Of a stretch of 64,000 nt of DNA, positions 36,101 to 48,913 are shown piece after piece. Position numbers and translations under genes: made by a program. The DNA is taken from positions 311,835 through 375,834 of the forward strand of contig NSJX01000001.1 of the NCBI GenBank assembly GCA_002286715.1, in the 5' to 3' direction. Under the pieces are notes generated by a model. That model ran no database searches. It saw only the letters and a program-made list of their open reading frames with translations, and was not told the DNA's origin. The stretch's first letter is position 1; every line of letters starts with the position of its first letter. This stretch comes from Dentipellis sp. KUC8613 (Eukaryota > Basidiomycota > Agaricomycetes > Russulales > Hericiaceae).

Positions 36101-36944
36101 AGATTTTGGACTTCCTGAGAACGAAGGTAGATAAGAAACGACACGATGCAACACGGCTATGAAACTCGCACACCTATGGATCGGGACTGATAATCCAAGT
36201 CTGAATAGTCCCTTGAACGACGGCCAGGTGTGTCCAGCGAGGCAGAAGGTCAGAACAACGCTTCCGAAGGCCGTGGGTTTTGGAGGAAGCCGTGCCGAGA
36301 GCTAGGTTTATTTGTCCACGTTGGCAACGAAATAGATTAGTGTTGTCAGGGACGCAATGTCGTCACACGTTGTTGCTCGGCGGTGTTGAGCCTCAGCGAG
36401 GTTACAGGTGTCGGATCTGTACTGATGAGTCTCAAGAGATCATCTGGGGTCGGTGAACCTTGTAAAGTATACGGAAGCTCGGGAAAGCCTGAACGACGAC
36501 TCAACGCAACGGCTCTTCCAAAATCTGCATCGACTCCTTAAATCCTCGGAAGCCCGGACACGCGGTGGAACTGAACAAAAGGATAGACGTGTGGAAGAAC
36601 TAGCGGAAGGGAAATTCTATAGCTTTGCACACTAAGAAAGCAGTGGTGGCGCGTTGGATCCCTGAGAGCTCTAAGGACAGGCTATGAAAGAAGCTGCGTT
36701 GGTAAGATGCACTGCAGACAATGGGAACACCCAAGTTGAAGGGAGTTGCCGCCCGTTCCGGCGCGGAGTCCAAAGATGGACAATGCGCCGAATTTGTTGC
36801 AGTTCGCCGTGGCACGTCGAGTCGACACTCGTGCATCCTCATTGCTGCTCGCAATCTCTCTAACCTCTCAAGCGAAAAAGTACGCTTACTTTCTTTATGC
36901 TATAACAGTTTCGTCTACAGTCTACTGCCGTTACGACCCTCGTC

Positions 36945-39900
36945 ATGAACAAAAATCCCTTCGCGCCGCAACCGTCTTACAACCCTCCCCAACCCCCTCT
37001 ACCTCCGGGTCCCCCACCTCCGCAGCCCTCTCAGCCAGACTATTCGGCCTATTGGGCAGCAGCCGCAGCAGCTCAATCTCACGCGACTCCGAGCTACAAC
37101 GCTCAATGGCCAGGCTCGGCCGCCCCTGCGCCAGCAGCGCCAGCCCGTCCGCCTGCAGAGCAGTCTAATCTTTATGCGAATTACGGCTATGGCGGACAAC
37201 AAAGCTTTCAGTGGCAGGCACAGCAGCAGCAGCAACGCGCGCCTCAGATCCAGTTTCAGCCGCCTCAACCGCAGCCTCCGCCTCCTCAACAATACAATCC
37301 TTACCAGCCTCAACAGGCAGCTGCTTTCGCGCAGCCGTATGTCCCCCAGGCTGGTCCTACCCCCCTACCGCCCCCACCGATTGTACAACAGCCATACGCG
37401 CCTCCGCAGCACCAGCAACAGCAGCAACGCCAGTTTTTTCCTCCACCCCAGCGACACAATCAACCTCATCAGCCGCAGCATCAGCAGCACCAGCAATTCG
37501 CCCATGGTGTTCACCACACCCCGCCTCAGCATCTGCCCCCAGCTAAACGGATCAAGTACGAAGCGTCTGGGCCGCACGCGCGCCCTCCGCCGCAGCAAGT
37601 CCCGCCGCCCCCACAGCCCCAATTTCAGCCTCCTCCACCTCCTCCGGGGCCGATGGGTCAGCAGTCGCAGATGGGCGGTGGATTTGGTGCGGGACGTCCG
37701 AACGGGCAAGGTGGATCTATGCCTCGAGGTGGTGGACCAGGCGGACGGGGTGGTGGTGGGGCTGGAAGAGGAAGGGGTGGCAACATGGGAAATAACAGGG
37801 GTGGGTCCGGAAGGGGAAGGGGTGGAAGCATGTATAACAGCAGTGGGAGAGGTGGTGGACAGGGAGGGCAACAATTGAAGGGCCACGGATCGCGCGGCAA
37901 TTTTGGAGGCAACAGAGACTACGGAAATCGGCGCGGTGGTTCATTTTCGGGAGGTGGGAGTGGAGGTGTCTCAGGAGGTGGTCATGGGCACCAGCAGGGT
38001 GCAGGTGGTTCGTACCGTGGTCGTGGCCAAGGTCCCAACTATGGCAGCAACTACACGCGTGGTGGACGGCATGAAAGCGGCGGGACTTTTGGCTCACGCG
38101 ACGGAGTTATGTCCTCAAGCTTTGTGAGCACAACGAGCAGCAGCGGTAAGAAGGACGAGAACCGTCGGACATTGACAGACTTCAAGATCGTGGGTCTGGA
38201 GGTCCGCGAACTCGACTGGTCGTGGGGTGTTCTGCCCTCCGCTGAGGTTCCCGCTAAGGACGAGCCAACAGATGCTGAACATGTCCCCCCGATGGCTTCC
38301 CCTCAGAATGAAGATGAGACTTCAAATGCGGAGCCGGCGCAGGGGCCTGTCGAGGCACCTGCGACATCTACAGATTCTGCCCCTAGCCAGCCTGCAAAGC
38401 AGGAAAGTGACGATGCTGTCCCCATCAAGGGAGAGCCTTCCACCGCTGGTGACACTACTGAACCCTCAACCCCTGCTCCGAGCAGCGTGCCAACAACAAA
38501 GGCGCTTTCTGACATGCCGGCCCCCAGCCCTCCCCCATCCCGAATCCGCATTTACTTCCACACTCCAGTTACCCCAGACGATTCACATCCCATCCCACAT
38601 GGTACCGGCTCTTTCAATCTTGCGTCTTCCAGTGACGCGGGGACTCGGAAGGGGAAACGCAAGAAGCTGGAGGACGACGATGGGGATATCGAGGAGCGGC
38701 GTGCTCCCCCACCTCCCCCCGGTGGTCAACACGAGCGTGCAATGAGTGTCGAGGGCGTCGATCGAGACAGCGTTGCGCCCAGCGTGGCAGAAACAACCAG
38801 CGAAGGGGATTGGCTCATGGCCGCTATCGGAGAAGATGAAGGAGATGAAGCGGATGGCGAAGGAGATCTTCACGTCAGCGAGGTCGATCCGCAAGCGGAC
38901 GGCGACGGTAGCGGCTACGTCGCGGAGACGGAGGATGGTAAGTCTTAATTTATTATGTTCGATCGAAAGTAGTTCCGTGGGCGACGGCAACGGCACCATG
39001 GGGTTTAGTCTCCACCATTCTTCATGCTCTCGTGCTCAATCACGAGCGGCCGGTGCCTGCGCTCGTGCCCACATCGCTGACTTTCTGTTGATTTCGTTGT
39101 GAAGGCAATATTGGTGGCACGGGTTCTGATCACGACCATGACCATGTTGACGAAGGGGAGAGTGGTCTGAGCAACCACGATTCTGTGCCAGAGGACCCAC
39201 CGGGCCTCGGAGATGGGCAGCTTTTGGACGATGCTCACTCGGCGCTTGCCGCGTCCAGGGAAGCTGGTGCGAAAGGGAGCAGTGACGCCCCAAGCGGGTC
39301 GACTGGTGCTGGTGGTGCTGTTCAGGAACTGAATGGTCACGGCTCTGTTGCTATTCCCCATCCCGAGCAGCAATCACCTGAGCCTCCGGGCGTGGCGGTC
39401 GTGGTCCAGGAGCAATCTGACGTAGCTGTCAAACCCGCCGCAGAGCCTGCACCCTCTGCCGTTTCTCTTGATGTCCCTATCGTTGCTGTCTCCGATGCTT
39501 CTGACAGTACTGTCGCCTCGTCACATGCGTCGGCTGACTCCGTTATCGCTCCACCCGAGCCTACCGTCACTGCTGCAGAACAGTCTGCTGACTCTGTCTC
39601 TAGTCCTGACGCACAGGTGCCCCCCAGCACGCAGCCTGACTCCATCACTTCATCCGCCGATGGCGGGGACCTCCCTCTTACCCAGGAGATTTCCTTTGGA
39701 GATGTCCGGTCGTCTACTCTCAACGATGACACGGCATATGATTCTGCTACTCAGGTGGAGACCCAAATTGACGAGCTTGCGTCGCCTGAAGCTACAACTC
39801 TCATCTCCGGATCTTCGATCTCGACGTACGGCGAGCTGAACCAACTACCGCTCAAGGCGGATCCTCACCCAGGTCTTCCCACTCCATCCGCGAATCGACT

Positions 39901-40904
39901 CTCCATCTCGTATGCTGGAGGCACGAAACGTCTGGTCATCAACGCCGAGGTCGTCGAGTCCCTCAAGGTGTTCCGCGCTGAGGGCCGCATTGAGGTCCGG
40001 ATGACTCTCGAAAAAGAAGAGACGAATGGATTAAACGGGGTATTGGTATGTCGTTCACTAAGCTTTACGCTTCGTTTCTTCGTATGAACTCATACGATTG
40101 GCGCGCAGATTGAGAGCTTATCCGAAGCCACCAAGTCATACACTCCACTGGAAACATTGTCAGCTGCGGTGGAGTCCGACTCTACTGTTCCACCTTTCTC
40201 AAAAGCCACCTTGCCGTGCAAAGTCATTCTGCTTGTCCACCTTGACACGGAGCGCCCGCTCTCCGAGCCCAAATGGGTGAAGTCTGGCGACGTGCAGGAA
40301 TGGTTGAAGAGCATGTTCGGGCGTATGTTCTGGGTCGCAGGTGACGCCGCCGAAGGTTGGGAAAAGAAGATCGAGGTGGTAGATCCAGATCCGGTGAGTT
40401 TTGACTACCCTGAAATTAAAGCCAAATCGAGTGTTCATCGTGGCCGATGTTTAGGCGCCTACCATCTGGACGGTGTTGGAGGGCTGGTCCGTAAACTCGC
40501 CGGTCGGTACGTTGACCGAGCGGCAGAGGTTTTTGCGGACGCACATGACGGAGTCTGACAACATTTTGGAAATCTTACTCCGCCTGGTAAGGGGGGAGCG
40601 TGCAACCCCTTTCTCACAATCAAGCCCTGCCATCTCGGCGCCGAGCATCTCAGGTCCCCTGTTGTCTGCCCTTTCGCAAGGCTCCGCCCATGGCGCTCAA
40701 CAGACTCACGTTTCCCTTGCCGTCTTGGCTATGGTCCGCATGGCTGTCGAATATGCCAAGAGAGCCGTTGGCGAGGAAAAGGGCAAGAGCGAGGTCGAGG
40801 AACGCGTCGGAGAGATCATCCGGTGTTTACCGTCGCACCTGCTGTACAAGAGCCTGGACGGCATTTTCAAGGAGTGGAAGGTGGAGAAGAAGGGTGGGAG
40901 GTGA
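36945..40904 (+). CDS. large RGG-box, prion-like protein
   Basis: Four exons (36945-38937, 39105-40045, 40109-40393, 40455-40904) encode 1,222 aa. Residues ~1-230 are rich in Gln, Pro, Tyr and Ala (MNKNPFAPQPSYNPPQPPLP; long Q runs), a prion-like composition. KRIKYE (~204) may be a nuclear signal. Residues ~245-400 are an RGG/GRGRGG region typical of RNA-binding and condensate-forming proteins. The linker holds TLTDFKIVGLEVRELDWSWG and RIRIYFHTPV, then long acidic, Ser-rich stretches. The C-terminal ~350 residues look folded: RLVINAEVVESLKVFRAEGR, a hydrophobic TLPCKVILLVHLD, and RERFL-like helices ending SLDGIFKEWKVEKK. I know no named domain for this part. An RNA-related nuclear role is inferred. 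Confidence 0.8.
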
Positions 40905-43684
40905 TGGGAGCCAGTCCGGCGTGGCGCATGTACGATGATCGCTGATACTAACGCATCTGAACCGTTGAGATAGACCACTCGCGAATAATACGTGACGTCT
41001 TGATGACAAAATCTGTGTGCATCGTTAACCACTGAACTGCGCACGACTAACGGCCTTCACAAAGTCAGCAGGCCAATGTCAACTAAGCTAAGCCCGCCGA
41101 TGCTCACCAACACCCTTGTCAAGAACTTACGCAGATCCCCCGAGCCTTGCGATCACAGAATATCAGGGGCAAGCGGCAGAGCATGCTTTGAACGCGTGTT
41201 CGAAAAAGCCTTAACAAACTCGCAATTTAAATCTAATCGATCAATGCAGAATCTCGTTGCCGACACGTCGCTCATGCCGCAAAGAAGCACATGTGGGAAC
41301 CCGCGCAGCAATCTGGATAAGTACCAGCATAGCGATCGTATCTCGCTCTCCAGCGGCATACCACACTGTGGAGACCTAGTGTGCCTCGTCGCGCCGTTTG
41401 ATTCGTCAGGTATGGTGGAATGCAGCAACCGAGCGAAACATGTAGACCTGATACCCGCGGATGTAGATTGACACCAGACATGAGGGCCTCGCGCCCTTGC
41501 CTCGGGCATATCAGCCGCCCGGCATCAACGGTTTAAGGTAGAAAAGGACTGACGTTGAACAGGAGCGAGGCAGATCTCCCAGCGCTACTCGAATGGCCCT
41601 GGAGCCTTTAAAGGCGAGTGAGCATTGACAATGCGTGGAGCTACCACTCACATGGACAGTGCCAGTGTCGTTTGCGGTGGATATCTGTCTCAGCCTGACA
41701 TGCATGCAATGCGGATTCGAGTATGCATCAGCGGGACCTGTTGTCAGCGCAAGCACGGTCCTTGCACGGAAGAAAGTCGCACAGCCCTAAGATGAATGCG
41801 GGCCTCCGCGTTCGATCTGAAGCAAGGAGGTATACGGAAGAAACTTCCGGCATTGCCCCAAAGCAACGGTGTTGCGCGCTGCGGGTGTCTGTTCATCTAG
41901 CGGGAGTCGTGCATCCCATGCCGCAACGTTCTTTTCCGAAGATGGGTAGGAGGGCGCGGAGGAGGACAAGTTGCGTGAACACTAGGCCGCCTTGCCCAGT
42001 TCAGACCATGCGCCATTGGTAGATGACACCAGGTTGCCGAGTTGTTCTACTTGGTCCAGAGCCTGTGACGAGGGTCAGCCCGGCATGGAGGTCTCGATGC
42101 CCAACTCATGGCACTGACAGCATGTGTGTGGCGTACCGGTCTGCGATCGTAAACGTTGAGGGTTCAGGTGCCGGCCTCAGCTCATGTCAACCCCGAGACG
42201 ACTCGAGTAGACATGTCTTCCTCGGTGTGAGATGAATAGCTTGTACAAAATAAGTGTGCCCGATGCCCTAGGCGGATGTTCGATGATAGTTCATAACTAC
42301 GAATGAATGGGCACCAAAAGCAGCCGCACCGTCTTAATCGACAAGACGTCCCAACAGCGCTGCTTGAACTCCCGATCACGCGTTCCTAACCTCGAATAGA
42401 GAGTGGTCTAGAGCTGGAAGTGCGTATCTAACGACCCCATATTCAGCGTGGGTTTCCAACGTGGACAACCATGCCTCGTAATGGAACGAGGGTATATTCG
42501 CGGAGTACAGACTTTGGTTTAGAAACGCACGCGCTGTTGCTGTGAGGAACCAGGGGCCTTTGGAAGCATCAATAGGGGACATATTCAAAGACAGCTAGAT
42601 GCAGAACGCTACCATTGGGTGAGACAGGAAGGCGCGTGTCCGCGGTCGAGAATCAATCTCTCGGTCGGTCTTTCGTCGAGGAATCATGCACGCTAGGATA
42701 GATTGATCTGGATCACCTGAATCCTGTATGGGGAAGCAGATCATGCTGCTGAATCGGACAAGGTAGGGTCTTTGCCTTCTTGGTATTCGACGCCCGAGAG
42801 CCCGCGCAGATAACCCACTGTCCTGGGTCAGCCCGGCGCCTCGTGCAGGCCCAAAGAAGAGAGTATTGCAAGACCGACAGCCCTAGAAGTTTATGGAAAC
42901 CTCCCGGGCTGCGCATCAGTGCACGAGCTGCGTCTGTGAATAGTAGGCCAAAGGGCACGTCGGTTTATTGAAGAAGGAAGATTAGAATCTGAATTGAACG
43001 TACTCACTTGCTATATACGGGCCAAGCTTCAAGCTAAGATGGCTGTTGACGCGTTGACGTAGCAGCGCCAGTACTGAGCTCTTACTTTACCTTACCCGCG
43101 TGCCCGGTGAAAGGTGACGAGCACGTAGGCATTAAGCCCTTCCTTCTTTCAAATTCCCAGGAATAGCCAGGGCGAGCGTGGCCCACGGGCAACGTTGTGG
43201 GGGAATGGACCAGTTCGCCGGGCAAGGCCTAGGTCCTCGAAGCATCCTCCACTCGGCCGTACGGGCTTGAAATCTGCAGATCACACCCTTGCTAGTCGCA
43301 AGCCAATGGCGCCGATGCAGTGACCTTGTTTTCGCGGTACACATGTACCCATTTGTAAATGATCCGTCATTTCGACCTCGTGTACTCCCCCAACTATCAC
43401 AGGTGCGTTGGCTTCAGCTGATCGGGACGTTGGAAGAATGTAGCACCACCACCTCGTTGTCCTCCTCGAACAACATATAAAGAGAGTCCCAAGCCTCTCT
43501 TTATCTCCCCAATCCACCTAGGTGCTAGTGTTCCCGTCCATCGTCTTTTGTCTTCTTTTGTTCGTACTCATAGTCTCTGCCTTTTAATCCCCCCGTATTT
43601 CTGCTTCGCTTCTTCTCTGTGAGCAGCGCACCTCTCCTGCCACTCTTGCATCTACGCTGACACCCTTGTGCTGGACAGACCAAC
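40905..43684. other. 2.8-kb gene-poor region
   Basis: The sequence has mixed composition and only short unsupported frames. The last ~200 bp is the promoter of the next gene. I see no transposon ends. Confidence 0.5.
43476..43481 (+). promoter_or_regulatory. TATA box
   Basis: TATAAA lies 204-209 bp before the ATG at 43685, followed by CT-rich leader sequence. A likely 60-nt intron (43619-43678, GTGAGC..GGACAG) in the leader brings the mRNA distance to ~150 nt. Confidence 0.5.
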
Positions 43685-44339
43685 ATGGACCAGCTTTATT
43701 CCTTCGACGCCCTTCTCTTCCCGTCTGACGGCCGTCCGCCACACGTGGTGCAGCTCATGACGAGCCCTGCATCGTTCACGGACCCGCATTCACTCCAGAC
43801 GAGCACGAACGTGAACTCCCGCATCCCCCACCCCGAAGTCTACATGGACTACATTGCCGAGGGCGTCGGCCAGCGTCCGTGGAACTATCAGGTAAGTTTG
43901 CCTCATTCGCCGGGCCGGGCTTGCGCTAATTGCCGCCCCGCAGCTCGTTGAGGCCCTTGACGGCATGAACAAGAAATTCGCCGAGCCGTACATCATCTTC
44001 TACCCCACCATCTCGCGCGACGGCATGCCTTTCCCCGTAAACAAGTCCATCCGGGAGATTCAGGGCCGCGCCTTCAGGGAGGACCTGAGTTGGCGCGGGA
44101 ACATCGTCGTGGCGAAGTATCACGACGGGCGGTTCTCCGCCATGAAGAACGCGTCGATGGCCGACTTCCCGCTCTTGAAGAACTACCTGGCCACTCACCC
44201 TTCGCCAATCAGGGTAAGCGCGGCCTCGTCGCCTTCTACTCCGAGAGCGTCTGCTTCGTTTGCTGAGCTCGCACCCAGCACTACTGAAGCAGAGCCTCCC
44301 GAGTCCGAGCCTGGGCCCTCGACCCGCCGCACGCAGTAA
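43685..44339 (+). CDS. small protein, function unknown
   Basis: Two exons (43685-43891, 43944-44339) encode 200 aa. The first ~170 residues look folded: MDQLYSFDALLFPSDGRPPH, then YMDYIAEGVGQRPWNYQLVEALDGMNKKF split by the intron, and EPYIIFYPTISRDGMPFPVN followed by REDLSWRGNIVVAKY. The last ~35 residues are Ser/Pro/Glu-rich and disordered. There is no signal peptide or membrane helix. The donor-like GTAAGC at 44214 was considered but the frame reads through to a reasonable end. TATA box and leader intron suggest active expression. I do not recognise the family. Confidence 0.75.
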
Positions 44340-44624
44340 TTCTCGTCGTACCGTCGATCGCCGCGCGTCCTAGCATATCCACTGGCTGGTTGTGCTCGTT
44401 ATCTTGTCTGACTGTCTCTGTTTGCTATCACTCTGCTCTGAACTCTGAACGTTGCTCCTACTTACGTTTGTATACAAAAGTACTCTCGGCGACCGATAGC
44501 ATTTATCTATGGATGTGGCCTAATCATTGCGCAATGTACATACATGCACACGATTTCTGATTCCTGACATCACGCTGATTCGTCCTATGTACCAATAATT
44601 ACATATCACCTGCATCTCTGCATC
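44340..44624. other. convergent 3' intergenic region
   Basis: Short gap between two stop codons; 3' UTR sequence. Confidence 0.6.
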
Positions 44625-45808
44625 TCAGAGCTCCTCGTGCTTCTGCGCCTTCGCTTTTGCCGGGTCTGGCTGCTTCGGCCCTGCAAACTCGCTCGTCTGC
44701 TTCTTCGGATCCGCGCTCTGCGCCTTCTTCGGATTGCAGTGCTCGGGTATCGGCGATTCGGGGTCGATGGGCGGGTGGTTCACGTGCCCGATGCGGTGGT
44801 ACGTCTTGTGGTCCTTGAAGAACTTCTTCCAGTGCTCGACACCCTGGAACGTTGACGTCGTCAGCCTCAGCGCGGCACCTGCCTAGACACCCGAGGCACA
44901 CGTACCCGCAGCTCGCTCTCGGATAGACCACGCAGGTCGTGGGTCTGGTGGGTCGCGAAGCACCCCGTGCCAAAGGCTCTCGCGGCGTCTTTGCCGGCCC
45001 TGCAGGTCCACCGTCAGCCAGCGGGACGCGATACGGGGGCGAGAAGCGCGCCGTACATGATGTGGTAGGAACCCCCGGGGCCGTATACACGACGGTTACT
45101 GGAAACGTCGTATACCTCCCCGTCAATCTGGCCGCAGAAGGCAGAAGCATCAGCGATCGGAGTGTGGAATCCCCACAAATGAACGCGAGGGACAAGCGAG
45201 CACACTCACGGCTAGATAGATGGGCCTGTCGGGGTCCGACCCGTCATATAAGGACAACGAGCGTTCTGAGAAGAGACGCTGCGTAGGCTGAAACGGCGCA
45301 TGGGGCACACGTGAGTGGAGTGCGAGGACACGCTGCCGCGACGACGCGCACCGGAAAGTAGGTCTTCAGGTTCGTCCACCTGCCCTCGTAGCCCCAGAGG
45401 AAGTCGCCCGTGACGAACTTGCCCGCGAGCAGCACGCAGAGCAGCGAGAGCACCAGGAACCTGAGCAGCTCGCGCAGGCCAATGTCTCGTTCTGCGGTAG
45501 GATCAGGCTCCTCGGGCCCCGCCTCCTCGCCTCGGGCCAACTTCTCGTCACGCTCCTTCTTGCGCACGAGCCACGCATCGTGCCGCTGCTGCTGCTCCTC
45601 CCTGTATTGCTTGTACCTTACGACATGCCGTACGGTGAGCCACACCCCACACGCAGCAGGCCGCACGGAGAGACACGTACGCTAAAAACGGCTGGTTTGC
45701 GCTCTTGGTCGAGACCATGCGATTCGGAATCGAAGGGTCGGCGACCTTGGGGCCGTCATCCCTGTAGTTGGGGTCTGACTTCCCTTCGAGGTTTCCTATC
45801 CAAGACAT
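44625..45808 (-). CDS. membrane-anchored cytochrome-b5-like heme-binding protein (MAPR family)
   Basis: Six exons (45808-45681, 45616-45352, 45287-45210, 45127-45057, 44999-44906, 44843-44625) encode 284 aa. Residues ~1-110 are charged and soluble (MSWIGNLEGKSDPNYRDDG.., then YKQYREEQQQRHDAW). A membrane helix follows (LLRFLVLSLLCVLLAGKFV). The cytochrome b5-like steroid/heme-binding fold has SLYDGSDPDRPIYLAIDGEV, YDVSSNRRVYGPGGSYH with the MAPR tyrosines, and AGKDAARAFGTGCF. A helix (GVEHWKKFFKDHKTYHRIGHV) and a Lys/Pro-rich tail close the protein. This matches the PGRMC/Dap1/CYB5D2 class, which binds heme and supports cytochrome P450 and sterol metabolism. The Harbinger element lies 240 bp upstream of its start. 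Confidence 0.88.
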
Positions 45809-46045
45809 GGTGGTGCGCGCGGTGGTGGCCTAGGGAGACGGGGCGTCAGCACGTACGTGGCCAAGGTCAACGTCGGTGTCAAAAGGGTGCTCTATTGTAA
45901 CTGACCGAGTCTGGCTATCCTATGGACACGTCGCGTGTGAGACAAAAGGCGCCGTCACGCTGAGTACCACGTGCGATCACGAAGCCGAACGTTATCGGCT
46001 GGTGTGCCTTGTGGGGGCCCTGCAGTGTCAAATTCGGCGGTAAGA

Positions 46046-46048
46046 TAA
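46046..46048. other. target-site duplication, left copy (TAA)
   Basis: TAA directly before the left inverted repeat, matched by TAA at 49084-49086. A 3-bp TWA duplication is the hallmark of PIF/Harbinger insertion. Confidence 0.9.
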
Positions 46049-46080
46049 GGGTGCGTTCAGCAACCAGAAGCGTCTCGATT
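46049..46080 (+). repeat. left terminal inverted repeat, 32 bp
   Basis: Exact reverse complement of 49052-49083. Confidence 0.95.
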
Positions 46081-46363
46081 GTTTGAGCACTTCTCCCGCC
46101 ATTTGAGAACAATCTAAGAAGTGCTTATTTATCATTTGTTTCGAGAATAATCGAGTGAGAATTTGCGCTGTGTTCAGTAGCACCGTTTGTTTTGCGCGAT
46201 TATTCCAGAGCTTTGTGACCTGTGCTGTGACCGTCAGGGGATTGCTGTGGCGCGTCATATCAATACCGCTAAATACGACACGCCGCGAAAGTCGAATTTG
46301 CCTCCTGCGCACGCATCTATTGGTACTCCCACTCTATCTTCACTCAGCTTTGCTTCACTTCTT

Positions 46364-47533
46364 ATGGCTCGCACAAAGGCATCCAAAGCTTCGGGTTCCG
46401 CTTCTAGTCCAACTGAACCAGGGAGTAATAGCAACGAGAACGCGAAGTGGACGCCCGAAGACGAGCAGGCGTTCATCGGGTTTCTTACGGACCACGTCTC
46501 TGAGCGAGGCGACGGCAACTACAAGATGTCGACTTTTAATGCTGCAGCCGCTTTTTTGGAGAAGAGGAGGACAGCCGGTGGTCAGAAGACAGGGCTTACC
46601 TGTAAGAATAAGTGGGCTCGGGTATGTACTTGTTCGGCTACTCATTTCTGAGCTAACAATAGTGTTCTTTAGTTGAAAGAAATACATGGGATCTGCTACA
46701 AGCTCAAAAATAACCAAGGAACGTCAGGATTCACGTGGAGCGAGGAGCGAGGAGCAGATATCGGGATTGAAGACGAGGCGGTGTGGGATGCATATATCAA
46801 GGTGCGCCGTTGTTGCTTTCACAATTTACACATCTAAACTCTTCCTTTATAGAAAAACCCAAAGGCAGCCCAGTTTAAGCACAAAGGCTGGCCGCTCTAC
46901 AATGCCGTTGACAACATCATACCCGATAAAGCAAAGGGCAAGCACCTTTTTGCTGCCTCGCAGGCTCCCGCGGCAGATCCTTCCGATGACCCGCAAGGCG
47001 GGAGTGGTTCTGAAGCTGGAGACGAGCCTGATGGCTCATCAGATGCATCAGAGGTTTCCTCAGGTGACTCTACCCAGCTAACAGGCCGCAACGGCAAGAA
47101 TGTATCGTACACGCCGCCACCGCCACCACCCGCACCATCATTGGGACGGAAGCGCTCGGCGCTCGAGATGAGCGAGACGACTTCACACTCGTCGATGCCT
47201 TCTATCCCCCAGCGTCGGCCTCGCGAGACTGCTCTGTCACGCTCTATCGACCACATGAGTGAGGTGATCGCTAACATGATCGCTGCGCCAGATCCAGACG
47301 CAGCATCTATGCACCCTGCTCTCGAATCAACTCCCAAGCGGCGGCGGATTGCAGTCGAGATGGTCATTCAACAAGAGGATGATGAACTCTCCGACAATGA
47401 TATGATGGAGCTTGTTGAGGTAATGCGGCGAGATATTGCAGCCGCTGACACATATGTCTCTCTCTCTAAGATGGGTGACAGGTTCCGTCGTGCTTGGGTG
47501 CGACACATTGTCTCTCACCGCTACCCTTCTTAG
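46364..47533 (+). CDS. Harbinger-associated Myb/SANT-like DNA-binding protein
   Basis: Three exons (46364-46621, 46673-46801, 46853-47533) encode 355 aa. After a Ser-rich start (MARTKASKASGSASSPTEPG) comes a Myb/SANT-like domain (~25-135): AKWTPEDEQAFIGFLTDH, TCKNKWARLKEIHGICYKLK and SGFTWSEERGADI, then WPLYNAVDNIIP. The second half is acidic and Ser-rich with KRRRIAVE (possible nuclear signal) and a C-terminal helical block ending WVRHIVSHRYPS. In Harbinger elements this second protein enters the nucleus with the transposase and recruits it to the ends; that role is taken from other Harbinger systems. It converges on the transposase gene, with 54 bp between stop codons. Confidence 0.9.
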
Positions 47534-47587
47534 TATTTTACATTAATTAATTTGGTATCATTTATGTGCTATCTACGACTCGGAACT

Positions 47588-48913
47588 CTATACTACTCTA
47601 TCCTCATTCCCCTCTGCTGTCCTCAGCCAGTTCTGATATGATGTCCACATGGATTCAGCAATATAATCCCTTCTTGCATCAGCATTCTCTCGTTCAGCCC
47701 TTGTAGCTGGACCCTCCGCAAGATCACCAGTATGATACACTCGATCAGGATCCCCGTGTATGTCATGGAAATCATTGATTTCATCGGGATCATGGATGCG
47801 AATGAAGTTGTGCAGGGCACAAAGGGCAGGGGGAATGCGCACCTGGTACTTCATGGCATATTCGGAGCCCCATTCAAGAATTGGAAAGCGCTTCTTGAGG
47901 ATGCCGAACGCACGCTCAATGGCATTGCGAAGCTTCGCATGACGCAAGTTGAATAGCTCTTCCTTATTGGCAGGTCTGATATTCCTGTTAGCAATGAGAG
48001 ACACGTTGAGAGCTACTACGCACCTGACTCCAGAACGGCCCCACTCTGCCAAGTGATAACGGACTCCACGGTACGGGACGAGGAGTGCATTCACAAACCC
48101 GTAGCCTGCATCAGCAAGATAGTATCGTCCTTCGGGAACCCGAAAATCTGCCTCCCGTGCCATCTGGAATACCGTCGAGTCGGTCGCTGATCCCTCGATC
48201 CCGCTAAGAACGTATGTGAAGATTATCGTGTCGAGCGTGCAGCACGCAAAGACGTTCTGCGATATCCCACCCTTCCGATTTCGTGATGCGCCACGTTCGT
48301 CGAGTGGCGGCGCTGTGGTAACATGACTGCCGTCACCAGCACCGAGGGCGTGGTCAAAGAACGGGTGGTATCGAGGGTCACGGTAGATTGAGTCGGGAGT
48401 TGGTTCGTCTTCTTCGGGGAGGTGGACATAGGTGGTGTAGAAAGGGGGTGATGAAAACGCGAGAAGCATCTTCTTGTAGTACCTACACAATGCAATTAGC
48501 TTGGTACCATAACAATAAAACATTCAAACATACTTTGTGATTGTGCCATTGGCACGCTGAAAGCGTTCACCGACGTGCCGAACAGAAAGACCCGTTCTGC
48601 ATGTGTAGAGAAATATGCCTAACTGCTCCTCAAGGTCAACATTTCGGGAATCTTGGTATCCCAGGGAGCGTAGAACTTGGATGAGGGCAAGGAAGACTTC
48701 GCGATGCATCCCTAATTCGTGGTGTATGCGATCGTTGTGTCCTTGGAGAAGCTCGTGCACCCAAGCTTTCCCTGATAGACGTGATGTGTGATAAGGAACC
48801 TTGTCGGGTCCCTCCAAAGCAGACACGACGCTCATGAGCGCTGTCACTACCACTCGACGTTTCCGTCTTAGGGAAGGCATCGTATTCGACGAGAGGCTCA
48901 GACCAAGCTCCAT
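47588..48913 (-). CDS. PIF/Harbinger DDE transposase (DDE_Tnp_4)
   Basis: Three exons (48913-48534, 48482-48024, 47984-47588) encode 411 aa. The N-terminal half has a helix-turn-helix-like region: LEEQLGIFLYTCRTGLSVRH then VGERFQRANGTITKY. The catalytic core shows GAGDGSHV (first Asp), YYLADAGYGF (second Asp) and NAIERAFGILKKRFPIL (the Glu), the DDE order of this family. VQRAE-like C-terminal sequence (MWTSYQNWLRTAEGNEDRVV) closes it. No stop, frameshift or broken splice site is seen. A second in-frame ATG at 48880 is an alternative start. Confidence 0.95.

Larger units (their letters stand above)
31085..36944. other. 5.9-kb gene-poor, repeat-containing region
   Basis: I found no intact gene. 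A diverged tandem duplication lies at ~32185-33130, and three copies of CATACGG at 31595-31615. Minus-strand frames at 33486-33942 and 31659-31886 look protein-like in short stretches but do not extend. The region may hold decayed mobile or duplicated sequence. Confidence 0.5.
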
